A stretch of 63,301 bases of DNA. It comes from an uncultured Campylobacter sp. GTDB lineage: Bacteria; Campylobacterota; Campylobacteria; Campylobacterales; Campylobacteraceae. The DNA is taken from positions 1 through 63,301 of the forward strand of contig CAMCEN010000010.1 of NCBI GenBank assembly GCA_945873855.1, in the 5' to 3' direction. Position 1 is the stretch's first letter. The number at the start of each line of letters is the position of its first letter. The notes under the pieces are model-generated. The model was not told the DNA's origin. It ran no database searches and was given only the letters and a program-made list of their open reading frames with translations. Shown here piece by piece: positions 29,215 to 41,088 of the stretch. The position numbers were made by a program, and so were the translations under genes.

Positions 29215-29426
29215 ATTTTAGAAATCTCTAGGAATTCTAAAATTCCTTAAACTAGAATTCCTTAAAGAGAATTCCCTAAGATAAAAAATACCCCCTAACC
29301 CCCAAAAAGCATAGGAATTCTAGAATTCATCCAATTTAGAATTCCTAAAATCTAGAATTCCTTATAAAAATACAGCTAGGAATTCTAGAATTCCCAAAAT
29401 CTAGAATTCCTACAATCCAGAATTCC

Positions 29427-29843
29427 CTAAAACTTCGGTACGCTAGCGCGCACAAGCTGGCCAAACTTCACGCCTTTTAGCCCCTTGATATTTGCGCTAA
29501 ACTCCTCTATATCACGCACCACACCACGCAGTATCAGCGTCTCCAAGCAGTTGTGATGGTCTATGTGGATGTGATTTGTGCAGATGATTTCTACCTTGCT
29601 GTCGTGTTCTAAGCGCATTTTGCGCATTAGTAGCTCGCCTTCGTGGTGGTCATAGCTGATTACTAGCACGGCAGTGGCTTGGCTACTACTATCACTCCAG
29701 CTCTTGCGCCCTAGATACTCACGGATAATGTCGCGCGTAAACTCACTTCTACTAGCGTAGTTTTGGGCTTTTACAAGAGCGTCAAGCTCTTTTAGCAGTG
29801 GCGCAGGTAGCGAAATGCTATACCTTAAAATTTCCTCATTCAT
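29427..29843 (-). CDS. nikR: Nickel-responsive regulator NikR
   Basis: This protein of about 138 residues has an N-terminal ribbon-helix-helix (ILRYSISLPAPLLKELDALV, SRSEFTRDIIREYLG). The C-terminal ACT-like domain carries the nickel site VISYDHHEGEL and HIHIDHHNCLETL. It represses or activates nickel uptake and nickel-enzyme genes according to nickel level. The ATG at 29843 is better spaced from AAAGG than the one two codons upstream. Its first codons overlap the hypF stop, so it is expressed with the hydrogenase maturation genes, which need nickel. Confidence 0.95.
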   Translation of the reverse strand: MNEEILRYSISLPAPLLKELDALVKAQNYASRSEFTRDIIREYLGRKSWSDSSSQATAVLVISYDHHEGELLMRKMRLEHDSKVEIICTNHIHIDHHNCLETLILRGVVRDIEEFSANIKGLKGVKFGQLVRASVPKF

Positions 29844-32193
29844 TTTCATCCTTTAATGCGTAGTAAAGCTGACCTAAGGCTATGCTCTCATCGCCAGCAG
29901 GCAGATTTTTTGGCAGGTAATAGGGCGTATTTTGCGCTTTTAGTAGGGTTATAGTTTGCTCTAAAAGAGCCTTATTAGCAAAACAGCCGCCGCCTAAAAC
30001 CACGCTTTTTTCGTGTTTTTTGGCAATTTTTGCGACAAGAGCTGCGATGCCGTTTATAAAGCCAGTTGCTGCCACGCTTGGCAAACTCTCAGCCAAAATG
30101 TTCTTTAAAACAGCTTCTAGACTTATTATCTCGCCACTTACGCTAAACTCATAGCAAATATCAAGGTTAGAATCATAAAGAGCTTCTAGCTCCATAGCTG
30201 CTTGCGCATCGTAGCTAACGCTATCAAGCCCAAGCACAATGCTAGCAACTGCGTCAAATATCCGCCCCAGCGAGCTAGTTTGAACACTAGCGGCTTTTAA
30301 GCCGATTTCAAGCCTTTTAAGCTGATTTTCATCAAAACGCCCAAAAAAGCTAGGTGCGCTTAGCTCGTATTTTCTAAGCAGCGCAAAGGCTAGAAAATAA
30401 ATGTTTTTTATAGCATTTTGGCTGCCTATCATCGCAAAATTATCAAAATGATAAAGCCTTTTAAGCCCTTTGCTCTCACAAACTCCAAAAACCTCTCCGC
30501 CCCAGATTTTAGAGTCCTCTCCATAGCCTGTGCCATCAAAGGCAAAGCCGATTATATCAGCATTTAAGGGCAAATTATTCTCGCACATTACGCTATAAAT
30601 GTGTGCCTTGTGGTGGGCTAGTCTTTTTAGGCTACTGCTCTCAAAGTCCTTAGTATGGCTAAAATGCGGATGTAAATCAGCGATAATCTCAGTGAATTCC
30701 AGCTCATAAGTACGCTTAAAAGTAGCTAGTAGGGCATCAAATCTCTCTTTTGTAGCGATATTTTTTAGATCGCCGATATAAGGACTTAGAAAAATATTGC
30801 CTTTGTAGTAAATGCCAAAGGTGTTTTTAAGCTCGCTGCCAAGGGCGAGTATGGTTTTGTGGGGGGTGCGGGGGGTGTATTTTGGAATTCTAGAATTCTC
30901 ACTAGGAATTTTAGAATTTAATAAATTCTCGCTAGGAATTTTAGAATTCTCACTAGAAATTCTAGAATTTGGCGAAATATTATTTGGAATTTCAAAGGGC
31001 ACAATGCTAGGTCTTAGCCCCCTTGAAGTGCGTATATACTGCGCCAGTTCCAAACTCTCAGAGTAAAACACCACGCTATCATCGCTAGGATTTAAAATCT
31101 GCCTATTGTGATCAAGCACAAAATCAGCCACCGAGTTAAGCTTAGCACAAAGCTCATTAAAGCTTGTAATAATCGGCTCGCCACTTAGATTTGCGCTAGT
31201 TGCGATGATGGGCTTTTTAAAGTAATGAAAAAGCAAGAGATTAAAAGAAGTTGGAGCTAGAAAAACACCGATTTTATCAATGTTTGGAGCGATTGCCTGA
31301 CTAAGTTTGGGCTTCAAAACTTGTGATTTTTTTGCTAGCACGATAGGGCGAAGCTGTGAGTTTAAAAGCTTTTTTTCGCCCTTAGTAAAATCAGCAAAAG
31401 CGCTTGCCATTTGCTCGTTTTCGCACATTATAGCCAGTGGCTTTGCTGGGCGATTTTTGCGCTTTCTTAGCTCATTTATTGCCTTAGCATTTGAGCCATC
31501 ACAGCATAGATGAAAGCCGCCAAGCCCTTTGATTGCGATGATTTTGCCTTGTTCTAAAAGCTCTGCACAGGTGCTAAAAGCACTCTCATTACTAGCTAAA
31601 ATTTGTCCTTTTAAATCTTTTAAAAACGCTTTTGGGCCGCAGTTAGGGCAGCAAGTAGGCTGAGCGTGAAAACGACGATTTAAAGGGTCGTTATACTCAC
31701 GCTCACAGCTAGCACACATTTTAAACTCTGCCATGCTAGTGTTTTTGCGGTCGTAGGGCAAAGATGAGATGATAGAAAAGCGTGGTCCACAATGCGTGCA
31801 GTTTATAAAAGCGTGATGATAACGGCGATTTTTATGGTCTCTAAACTCAGCCTCGCAATCAGCGCAAATAGCAAAATCACTTAAAATCGGCGCGATTTTT
31901 TGCGCCTGCTGCGAGCTAAGAATTCTAAAATCATCAAAAATCTCGCTTGAACTCTCACAAATAATCTCATCAATGCGAGCAAGTGGGGGTGGATTTTTTT
32001 TAAGCCTAGATAAAAAGCTCTCGCAGTCTGCTGCACTGCCACAAATGCTGATTTGGACGCCAATACCATCATTATAGACCTGTCCTTTTAAGCCAAGAGA
32101 GAGTGCGAGATTATAGATAAAAGGGCGCATGCCCACGCCTTGGACTAGCCCTTTTAGCGTGATTTTAAGGCAGTTCAAGTGGATAGATCTCAC
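29836..32193 (-). CDS. hypF: Hydrogenase maturation carbamoyltransferase HypF
   Basis: This 785-residue protein has an acylphosphatase domain at the start (LKGLVQGVGMRPFIYNLAL), two zinc fingers (CADC ... CTHC and CASC ... CPNC, about 105-185), a YrdC-like domain, and a Kae1-like C-terminal domain with HHKAHIYSV, FAFDGTGYGEDSKIWGGEVFG and VLGGGCFANKAL. HypF makes thiocarbamate on HypE from carbamoyl phosphate, the source of the hydrogenase cyanide ligands. Residues about 405-438 are repeats of NSKIPSEN/NSRIPKYT, encoded by palindromes at 30880-30975, inserted between the YrdC and Kae1 domains. The start may be the ATG at 32193 or a TTG five codons later; both overlap hydE. Confidence 0.95.
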   Translation of the reverse strand: MRSIHLNCLKITLKGLVQGVGMRPFIYNLALSLGLKGQVYNDGIGVQISICGSAADCESFLSRLKKNPPPLARIDEIICESSSEIFDDFRILSSQQAQKIAPILSDFAICADCEAEFRDHKNRRYHHAFINCTHCGPRFSIISSLPYDRKNTSMAEFKMCASCEREYNDPLNRRFHAQPTCCPNCGPKAFLKDLKGQILASNESAFSTCAELLEQGKIIAIKGLGGFHLCCDGSNAKAINELRKRKNRPAKPLAIMCENEQMASAFADFTKGEKKLLNSQLRPIVLAKKSQVLKPKLSQAIAPNIDKIGVFLAPTSFNLLLFHYFKKPIIATSANLSGEPIITSFNELCAKLNSVADFVLDHNRQILNPSDDSVVFYSESLELAQYIRTSRGLRPSIVPFEIPNNISPNSRISSENSKIPSENLLNSKIPSENSRIPKYTPRTPHKTILALGSELKNTFGIYYKGNIFLSPYIGDLKNIATKERFDALLATFKRTYELEFTEIIADLHPHFSHTKDFESSSLKRLAHHKAHIYSVMCENNLPLNADIIGFAFDGTGYGEDSKIWGGEVFGVCESKGLKRLYHFDNFAMIGSQNAIKNIYFLAFALLRKYELSAPSFFGRFDENQLKRLEIGLKAASVQTSSLGRIFDAVASIVLGLDSVSYDAQAAMELEALYDSNLDICYEFSVSGEIISLEAVLKNILAESLPSVAATGFINGIAALVAKIAKKHEKSVVLGGGCFANKALLEQTITLLKAQNTPYYLPKNLPAGDESIALGQLYYALKDENE
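30880..30975 (-). repeat. In-frame palindrome cluster and G-rich segment inside hypF
   Basis: Several GGAATTCTAGAATTC-type copies, preceded at 30857-30872 by GGGGGGTGCGGGGGGT, lie at the junction of two HypF domains. They are translated as repeated NS(K/R)IPSEN and KYTPRTPHK. The same G-rich and palindrome combination recurs in intergenic DNA elsewhere in the window. Confidence 0.88.
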
Positions 32194-33550
32194 TTAGTTT
32201 AGCATTTGTGTGTTTTAAGGCTAGCTCGCCAAGTGGCTTTGAGCCAAACAGCGAGCCTAAAAGCACAAAATCTTCGCAGTCTAGCTCATTTTTTAGCAAG
32301 TCAGTATAGCTGTCAATAAAACTAACAAGGCTCTCAATCAGCCCAAAGCTGATATTTCTCTCATCAGCGCCAGCTAGCCTAAAACTCATTGCTGAAGCAA
32401 TTAGGCTGATTGTATCAAACTCATCCTTGCTTTGCATTTTATAATCAATCCTAACGCCCCTTGCGCCGCTAAAATCAGCCCCAAGGTCAAGTGGCTCATC
32501 CTTAAAGCCTAAAATCTCAGCGATAATACAAAATAGCGAGTAGAAATTCGCAGGGCGGTCTATTTTGCCGGTTTTTAGAGGGAATTTTGCCTTAAAGTTT
32601 TCAATAAGAGCTGAGCGAGAGCTGATTATTTCATATATTTCTTCGTATGAGCTAGGGATATTGATTTTTAGCATTTCGTATTGGCTATCACCTTTGAAAA
32701 CCTTGATAAAATCAGCATTTTCTTTGCTAAAATAAATTAGTCCGCAGTTTTGAGGGTTCATTTTATACTCGGCTAAAACTAGCGCAAATAGCGCTGCTAG
32801 CTTGTTTTGGCTGTTTATGACTGGGCTAAACTCTCCGCCTTTAATCACGCAAAGCTGGCGCTCAAGCAAGTTTGCGCAAAATGGGCGATTTGAGTCCTTT
32901 ATAGCTAGGAAGTTTATGCCCTCTAAACTCTGCGCTAGTTTAAAAAGATTTATATCAAAAGGTGCTCTTACCCCAAAAAATAGTGGCGCATCCTTGTGAT
33001 TTTGGCGAAAAAGCGCACTTGTTCGCAGACGAATAACTGGCTTTTCAAAGCTACTTAGCGCTATCATATTTTTTTCATCACAAATAAAAATCTTTGGCAA
33101 GAGATTTAGCCTTGTAGGCATGATATAATCGCAATCAAAGTTTTCTAGCTTTGAGATAATAAGCCCTTTGTAGCTGACACTTTGAGAAGCTTTTAGAGCT
33201 TGGGATGCAGCTTTTATAAAGTCCTCATCACTCTCAAATCCGCACTCATTTTTGCCAGTTTCAAGCGCATATGGCGTGATATTTGCGCTTTTAAAATCCG
33301 TGCTAAATGCTGGGATATCAGGCACTTCGTCACAAAGCTGGACGCTAGTGTCTTTTAAAAACACCGAAGTAGACATCTTAGCTAGCTCATCGCTAAACTT
33401 CGCTAGCTCACTCTCGCTACCTTGTATAAAAAGCTCGCAGCTATCATCATTTTGGCACAGAGCATAGTGCAGATTTGAGCGCCTAGCCCAAAAATCCACA
33501 AAAAACGCAATATGCCGCGCCTTGCTATAAAAAGTAAAATGTAAAGTCAT
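32165..33550 (-). CDS. hydE: HydE-like hydrogenase accessory protein
   Basis: This 461-residue protein has an N-terminus (about 1-70) resembling an acylphosphatase-like domain (IAFFVDFWARRSNLHYAL, ELFIQGSESELAKFSDEL). The rest has no motif I recognise. Position and this N-terminal likeness to HypF fit HydE of Wolinella/Helicobacter-type hydrogenase operons (hydABCDE), which is needed for an active enzyme. Here it is separated from hydABCD by about 6.2 kb of restriction-modification and toxin-antitoxin DNA. Its end overlaps hypF by 29 bases. The gene name is inferred from context. Confidence 0.68.
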   Translation of the reverse strand: MTLHFTFYSKARHIAFFVDFWARRSNLHYALCQNDDSCELFIQGSESELAKFSDELAKMSTSVFLKDTSVQLCDEVPDIPAFSTDFKSANITPYALETGKNECGFESDEDFIKAASQALKASQSVSYKGLIISKLENFDCDYIMPTRLNLLPKIFICDEKNMIALSSFEKPVIRLRTSALFRQNHKDAPLFFGVRAPFDINLFKLAQSLEGINFLAIKDSNRPFCANLLERQLCVIKGGEFSPVINSQNKLAALFALVLAEYKMNPQNCGLIYFSKENADFIKVFKGDSQYEMLKINIPSSYEEIYEIISSRSALIENFKAKFPLKTGKIDRPANFYSLFCIIAEILGFKDEPLDLGADFSGARGVRIDYKMQSKDEFDTISLIASAMSFRLAGADERNISFGLIESLVSFIDSYTDLLKNELDCEDFVLLGSLFGSKPLGELALKHTNAKLSEIYPLELP

Positions 33551-33591
33551 AAAAACGCCTTAAATTCTAGAATTCAAATATCGTGATTATA

Positions 33592-33696
33592 GCAAAAATT
33601 ATAAGGAATTCTAGAATTCCCTAGCGAATTTACATTTTTTCTAGGGGGTGCGGGGAGGTCTCTTTGGGAATTCTAGCTAAGAATTTGGAATTTTGA
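33592..33696. repeat. Palindrome and G-rich repeat between hsdS and hydE
   Basis: This segment holds a full GGAATTCTAGAATTCC at 33605-33620, then TAGGGGGTGCGGGGAGG and half-sites. It marks the right-hand junction of the inserted restriction cassette with hydE. Confidence 0.8.
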
Positions 33697-34971
33697 TTAA
33701 AGAGAGTTTTCTATAACTTCTAAAATTTCAAAAAGCTCATCTATTTTTTTAACTATTCTTTCTTGCTCATCAAGTGGCGGTAGTGGGATATAAAAAGATT
33801 TTATTTGTTCTGTGCTTAAATTTGGTTGAGCTGAACCTATTGCTATTTTTAAACTTTCTTCTACTTTTGTTAATAAAACAAAATAGAAAAATCTTTTATC
33901 AATATTTTTAGAAAAATTTTTAAATAATCCTACGCGCTGATTTAAAAAAGCTTTTTCATCTAAATTATAAATTCCTATTTTTCCAGTTGTTGCTCCACTC
34001 ATAGCAATTAAAATATCACCCCTTTTTACAGAAAAATTTTCTAAATTTTCACAAATTTCTGGCTCACAAAAAACAGCATTTTCTTTTGTTATTTCATTAT
34101 TTTGTATGTTGGCAATTTTAATAACAAAATAACCGGAATTTTTAAAATCCTTACTTTTAAAAGCAAAGCCATTTTGAAAATCGCAAATATCCCCAAGTTT
34201 TACCCACGCCCAAGAGTTTGGAATTTCAAAAGGTGGGTTAAAATCAGAGGGAATTCTAGAATTTAAATCATTAGGAATTCTAGAATTCTCTACTAATTTT
34301 CCTTGAAGTGCTAAATCTAGAATTCTAGCTTTTGTGTGTTTTATGTTTTTAAGCAAGCTTTCTTTGTGTTTGTCTAAAATATCAATTTGACTAAAAAGCT
34401 CATCTATTTTTTTAACTATTCTTTCTTGCTCATCAAGTGGTGGTAGTGGGATAAATAATTGTTTTTTTAAGCTAGGTATTGTTAATTGTGGTGTGCTTGT
34501 GCCTTCACTTTTGATACCCAAAGATAAAATAGCAAAATAAATAAATTTTGTAAGTGTTAAATTGGAATTTAAAGATAAAACAATAAGCCTTACGATTGGA
34601 TAAAAAGGCTCTGTTCTTATTGCCGCATAACCGATTGTTCCTCTTGCCGAAATGGTAATTGCTTCATTTGTAATTGTAGGTTTATCTGTATATCCATATA
34701 AACCTTGATTTGCAACTGCGTTTGTATAAATTGGAATTTGAAAATCTTGTGTTTTTGTATTACTGATATTTTTTGGCTTATCTCCACCAGCTGTTATAGA
34801 ATTGCAAATGTCGCTAATATTTACCCACGCCCAAGAGTCTGGAATTTCAAAAGGTGGGTTAAAATCAGAGGGAATTCTAGAATTTAAATCATTAGGAATT
34901 CTAGAATTCTCTACTAATTTTCCTTGAAGTACTAAATCTAGAATTCTAGCTTTTAAATGCTTTGTATTCAT
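33697..34971 (-). CDS. hsdS: Type I restriction-modification specificity subunit HsdS
   Basis: This 424-residue protein has two target-recognition domains, each ending in the helix spacer PLPPLDEQERIVKKIDELF. Each domain is introduced by the same 45 residues: KARILDLxLQGKLVENSRIP, then NDLNSRIPSDFNPPFEIPxSWAWV (residues 6-50 and 213-257). The NSRIP stretches are encoded by palindrome copies. At DNA level these are 135-bp direct repeats (34199-34333 and 34820-34954), and a second pair of 60-bp repeats covers the spacer (33731-33790, 34393-34452). Recombination between them could delete or swap a recognition half. Its ATG directly abuts the hsdM stop. Confidence 0.93.
   Translation of the reverse strand: MNTKHLKARILDLVLQGKLVENSRIPNDLNSRIPSDFNPPFEIPDSWAWVNISDICNSITAGGDKPKNISNTKTQDFQIPIYTNAVANQGLYGYTDKPTITNEAITISARGTIGYAAIRTEPFYPIVRLIVLSLNSNLTLTKFIYFAILSLGIKSEGTSTPQLTIPSLKKQLFIPLPPLDEQERIVKKIDELFSQIDILDKHKESLLKNIKHTKARILDLALQGKLVENSRIPNDLNSRIPSDFNPPFEIPNSWAWVKLGDICDFQNGFAFKSKDFKNSGYFVIKIANIQNNEITKENAVFCEPEICENLENFSVKRGDILIAMSGATTGKIGIYNLDEKAFLNQRVGLFKNFSKNIDKRFFYFVLLTKVEESLKIAIGSAQPNLSTEQIKSFYIPLPPLDEQERIVKKIDELFEILEVIENSL
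34199..34333 (-). repeat. 135-bp direct repeat in hsdS, second copy
   Basis: This copy is nearly identical to 34820-34954, in the same orientation within one gene, and includes two palindromes. Only a few substitutions are seen. Confidence 0.92.
34820..34954 (-). repeat. 135-bp direct repeat in hsdS, first copy
   Basis: This partner of 34199-34333 precedes the first target-recognition domain of hsdS. Confidence 0.92.
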
Positions 34972-39125
<4,154 letters not shown>

Positions 39126-39247
39126 AAATAGCCTTTCAAATTTATAGTGATATTTTAGCGAAATTTTTGTGGTTTTAATGGTTTTTTAGAAAATGCTTTT
39201 GGAATTCCAAATTTATTTAGGAATTCTTTTTGGGAATTCTAGAATTC

Positions 39248-39480
39248 CTAAAGGTTTTCTTTATAAATTCCTAAAAGCAAAATTTCATCATTATTTATGA
39301 AATAAGGCACAATGTAGCCTTTATATATTAGCTCACGGCGGTTATCATCTTTTTTCTGCCGATGTGTGGAAATATCAAAAGATTATTGATTTTTGCTGAT
39401 ATTTCTTTGCTATCTTTGGCGATAAAATCAAAAATATCTTTTATTTCACTCTCAAATCGTGGCGAAGTTGTTATTACCAT
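39248..39480 (-). pseudogene. RelE/ParE-type toxin, frame broken at A AAA AAG
   Basis: From the ATG at 39480 the frame runs IFPHIGRKK and stops after 50 codons (TAA at 39328-39330). In the -1 frame it continues DDNRRELIYKGYIVPYFINN and ends LGIYKENL with a stop at 39248, giving the usual RelE/ParE C-terminus. The shift falls on A AAA AAG (39349-39355), a classic -1 slippery heptamer; one missing A in an A-tract would look the same. The middle also seems about ten residues shorter than relatives. The ATG overlaps the antitoxin stop by 7 bases, typical of toxin-antitoxin pairs. It could be a dead gene, a phase-variable gene or one using frameshifting. Confidence 0.7.
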
Positions 39481-39683
39481 TTTTCCATTTCTTTTTGAAA
39501 TTCGCTAAATGGCCTGGTTTTTAACTCGCCTTTTTTGTAAGCTTCTATATCATCTTCGTATCGCTTGGCAAAGCGGTCTTGTTGAACTTCTAATTTTTCG
39601 TTTTGTTCTTTTGCTAGCTTTTTGGCAAATTCTAGAATTTGTTCTAAAAATGCGCTATTTGCGCTTATCATTAGGCTTGTCAT
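39474..39683 (-). CDS. Antitoxin of the RelE/ParE-type pair
   Basis: This 69-residue, mostly helical and highly charged protein has an N-terminus SANSAFLEQILEFAKKLAKE and a C-terminus DIEAYKKGELKTRPFSEF. The C-terminal half looks like the toxin-binding tail of small Campylobacterota antitoxins. AAAAAGGAGC precedes the ATG. It is first in the pair and overlaps the toxin. The residues ILEF come from a palindrome half-site. It lies at the left edge of the cassette that splits the hydrogenase genes. Confidence 0.72.
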   Translation of the reverse strand: MTSLMISANSAFLEQILEFAKKLAKEQNEKLEVQQDRFAKRYEDDIEAYKKGELKTRPFSEFQKEMEKW

Positions 39684-39699
39684 TTTTGCTCCTTTTTGG

Positions 39700-39834
39700 G
39701 AATTTTAGCTGAATTTTTAGGTTTTATGTAGATTTTTTAGCAAATTCTAAAATTTAGAGCTAGGAATTCTAGATTTTATTCTAAGGAATTCTAGATTTAG
39801 AATTCTAAAATAATTTAGGAATTCTAGAATTACT
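39700..39834. repeat. Palindrome cluster at the hydD / toxin-antitoxin junction
   Basis: Several full and half GGAATTCTAGAATTCC copies lie between the hydD stop and the antitoxin start, at one end of the inserted cassette. A similar cluster lies at the other end, next to hydE. Confidence 0.85.
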
Positions 39835-39835
39835 T

Positions 39836-40375
39836 TTAAAATTGCTTTTCTTGCCATTTTTTGGCAATGTCAGCTATGCTGTAATCAGCCTTTTTATCAC
39901 AAGTAAAGCCAAGCTCACCTAGTTCTTTTAAAAACACCTTGCTCATTACAGGCACGGCGTTTTGTAGATCAGAGCTTAGCTCAAAGCTCATAGGCTCTAT
40001 GCGTTTTGGGATAACGCCTATTATCTTAGTCTTTGGGCGGTCGCCTAGCAAGTCCATCATTTGTAGGGTTTGAAGCATTTCTATTTCATGCGCTGAGCCA
40101 CTCCATTTTATAGCATTTGGAGCGTCCTCAAAGTCAAAAAAATACACATCACCCACCAAGCCACCATTTGCGTCAATGCAGTCGCAAACTATGAGATACT
40201 CATAGTCAGCGATGATGGGGGCAAGGTGATTTGCCATTGTCCCACCATCAAGGAAAGTCAAAGTATGCTCTGGCGATGAGAACTCGTAGTTTTCGCTCAT
40301 CATTTTCATAAAATGAACGCCTACGCCCTCATCGCCAAACATCACATTGCCTATACCAAGAGCTAGTATTTTCAA
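39836..40375 (-). CDS. hydD: Hydrogenase maturation endopeptidase HydD
   Basis: This 179-residue protein has GIGNVMFGDEGVGVHFM at the start, with the nickel-sensing Glu/Asp, and IVCDCIDANGG and GSAHEIEMLQTLQMM later, all typical of HyaD/HybD/HydD proteases. It clips the C-terminal tail of the hydrogenase large subunit after nickel is in place. It overlaps hydC by 4 bases. The protein is a little long because of an extended C-terminus. Confidence 0.93.
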   Translation of the reverse strand: MKILALGIGNVMFGDEGVGVHFMKMMSENYEFSSPEHTLTFLDGGTMANHLAPIIADYEYLIVCDCIDANGGLVGDVYFFDFEDAPNAIKWSGSAHEIEMLQTLQMMDLLGDRPKTKIIGVIPKRIEPMSFELSSDLQNAVPVMSKVFLKELGELGFTCDKKADYSIADIAKKWQEKQF

Positions 40376-41079
40376 GTGCGTTTTCCGTCTTTTATGAACT
40401 TATAGCCGCTAAAAATCGCATCCATGCCACCGTCTCTACCTTTTATAGCGTTAAAGACAGCCATATAGATATGAACACAGACAAAAATCACAACAGCCCA
40501 AGTAAGAATATGATGAATTTGACGCACATTTGCTAGACCACCAAACATCGCCTCAAAGCTTCTCATACACTCATAAATAAGCCCACCAAAGCCCTCGTGA
40601 TAGCTATTTGCGTATAAAATAAACCCAGTTAAGCAAAGCCCTATCATAAGCAAATAAAATACCACATAAGATATAAATTGCAGTGGATTATACACGCCTT
40701 TTAGGTGTGGGTGCTCGCCTATAAATAAATAATATTTTATTTGTGCTACCCAAGTTTTGATATTAAAGCTATCTTTTATACTTACTCTTTCACCATGACT
40801 TTTTCTATCAAAGAAAAACAAATAGCTTTTAAAAATCAAGCAGCCAAGCAAGATAAATCCAGCCACTTCATGTACAGCACGCCATTTAGCGTTCATGAAG
40901 TTTATCGGCTCGCCAGTTACCACAGGTGCAGCAAATACATAAGCGATATATAGACCGCTTACAGTAAGCACGATTATGCTTATAGCACGCACCCAGTGAG
41001 TAAAGCGCAAGCCAATAGAAAATTCATAAACAGCTTCTCTATTATTCTCGCCGCTTCCGTGTTTATATACTTCTTTCAT
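40372..41079 (-). CDS. hydC: Ni/Fe-hydrogenase b-type cytochrome subunit HydC
   Basis: This 235-residue membrane protein has four to five spans. RFTHWVRAISIIVLTVSGLYIA carries one haem His, AVHEVAGFILLGCLIFKSY another, and HHILTWAVVIFVCVHIYMAVF the last. It anchors the periplasmic HydAB dimer and passes electrons to menaquinone. It is 10 bases after hydB and overlaps hydD. Normal length. Confidence 0.95.
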   Translation of the reverse strand: MKEVYKHGSGENNREAVYEFSIGLRFTHWVRAISIIVLTVSGLYIAYVFAAPVVTGEPINFMNAKWRAVHEVAGFILLGCLIFKSYLFFFDRKSHGERVSIKDSFNIKTWVAQIKYYLFIGEHPHLKGVYNPLQFISYVVFYLLMIGLCLTGFILYANSYHEGFGGLIYECMRSFEAMFGGLANVRQIHHILTWAVVIFVCVHIYMAVFNAIKGRDGGMDAIFSGYKFIKDGKRT

Positions 41080-41088
41080 GCTCGCCCC

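Larger units (their letters stand above)
28177..29426. repeat. 1.25-kb repeat block: tandem ~550-bp units with palindromes and structured elements
   Basis: No gene is visible. A segment marked by AAATACAGCTAGGAATTC recurs at about 28261, 28828 and 29368, so the block consists of two full units of about 550 bases and a partial third. Each full unit carries clusters of GGAATTCTAGAATTCC, one large structured element (28335-28624 and 28933-29214) and a TACCCCCTAACCCCCA segment (near 28726 and 29290). The block separates the xseB unit from nikR. Confidence 0.9.

Noticed and set aside
28177..29426. Insertion sequence with transposase
   Set aside because: No reading frame of useful length lies in the block. 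The elements are non-coding. No transposase was seen anywhere in the window.
30812..31066. Plus-strand gene with GILEF repeats opposite hypF
   Set aside because: It is an antisense reading of the palindrome cluster inside hypF. The hypF frame has full domain support on both sides.
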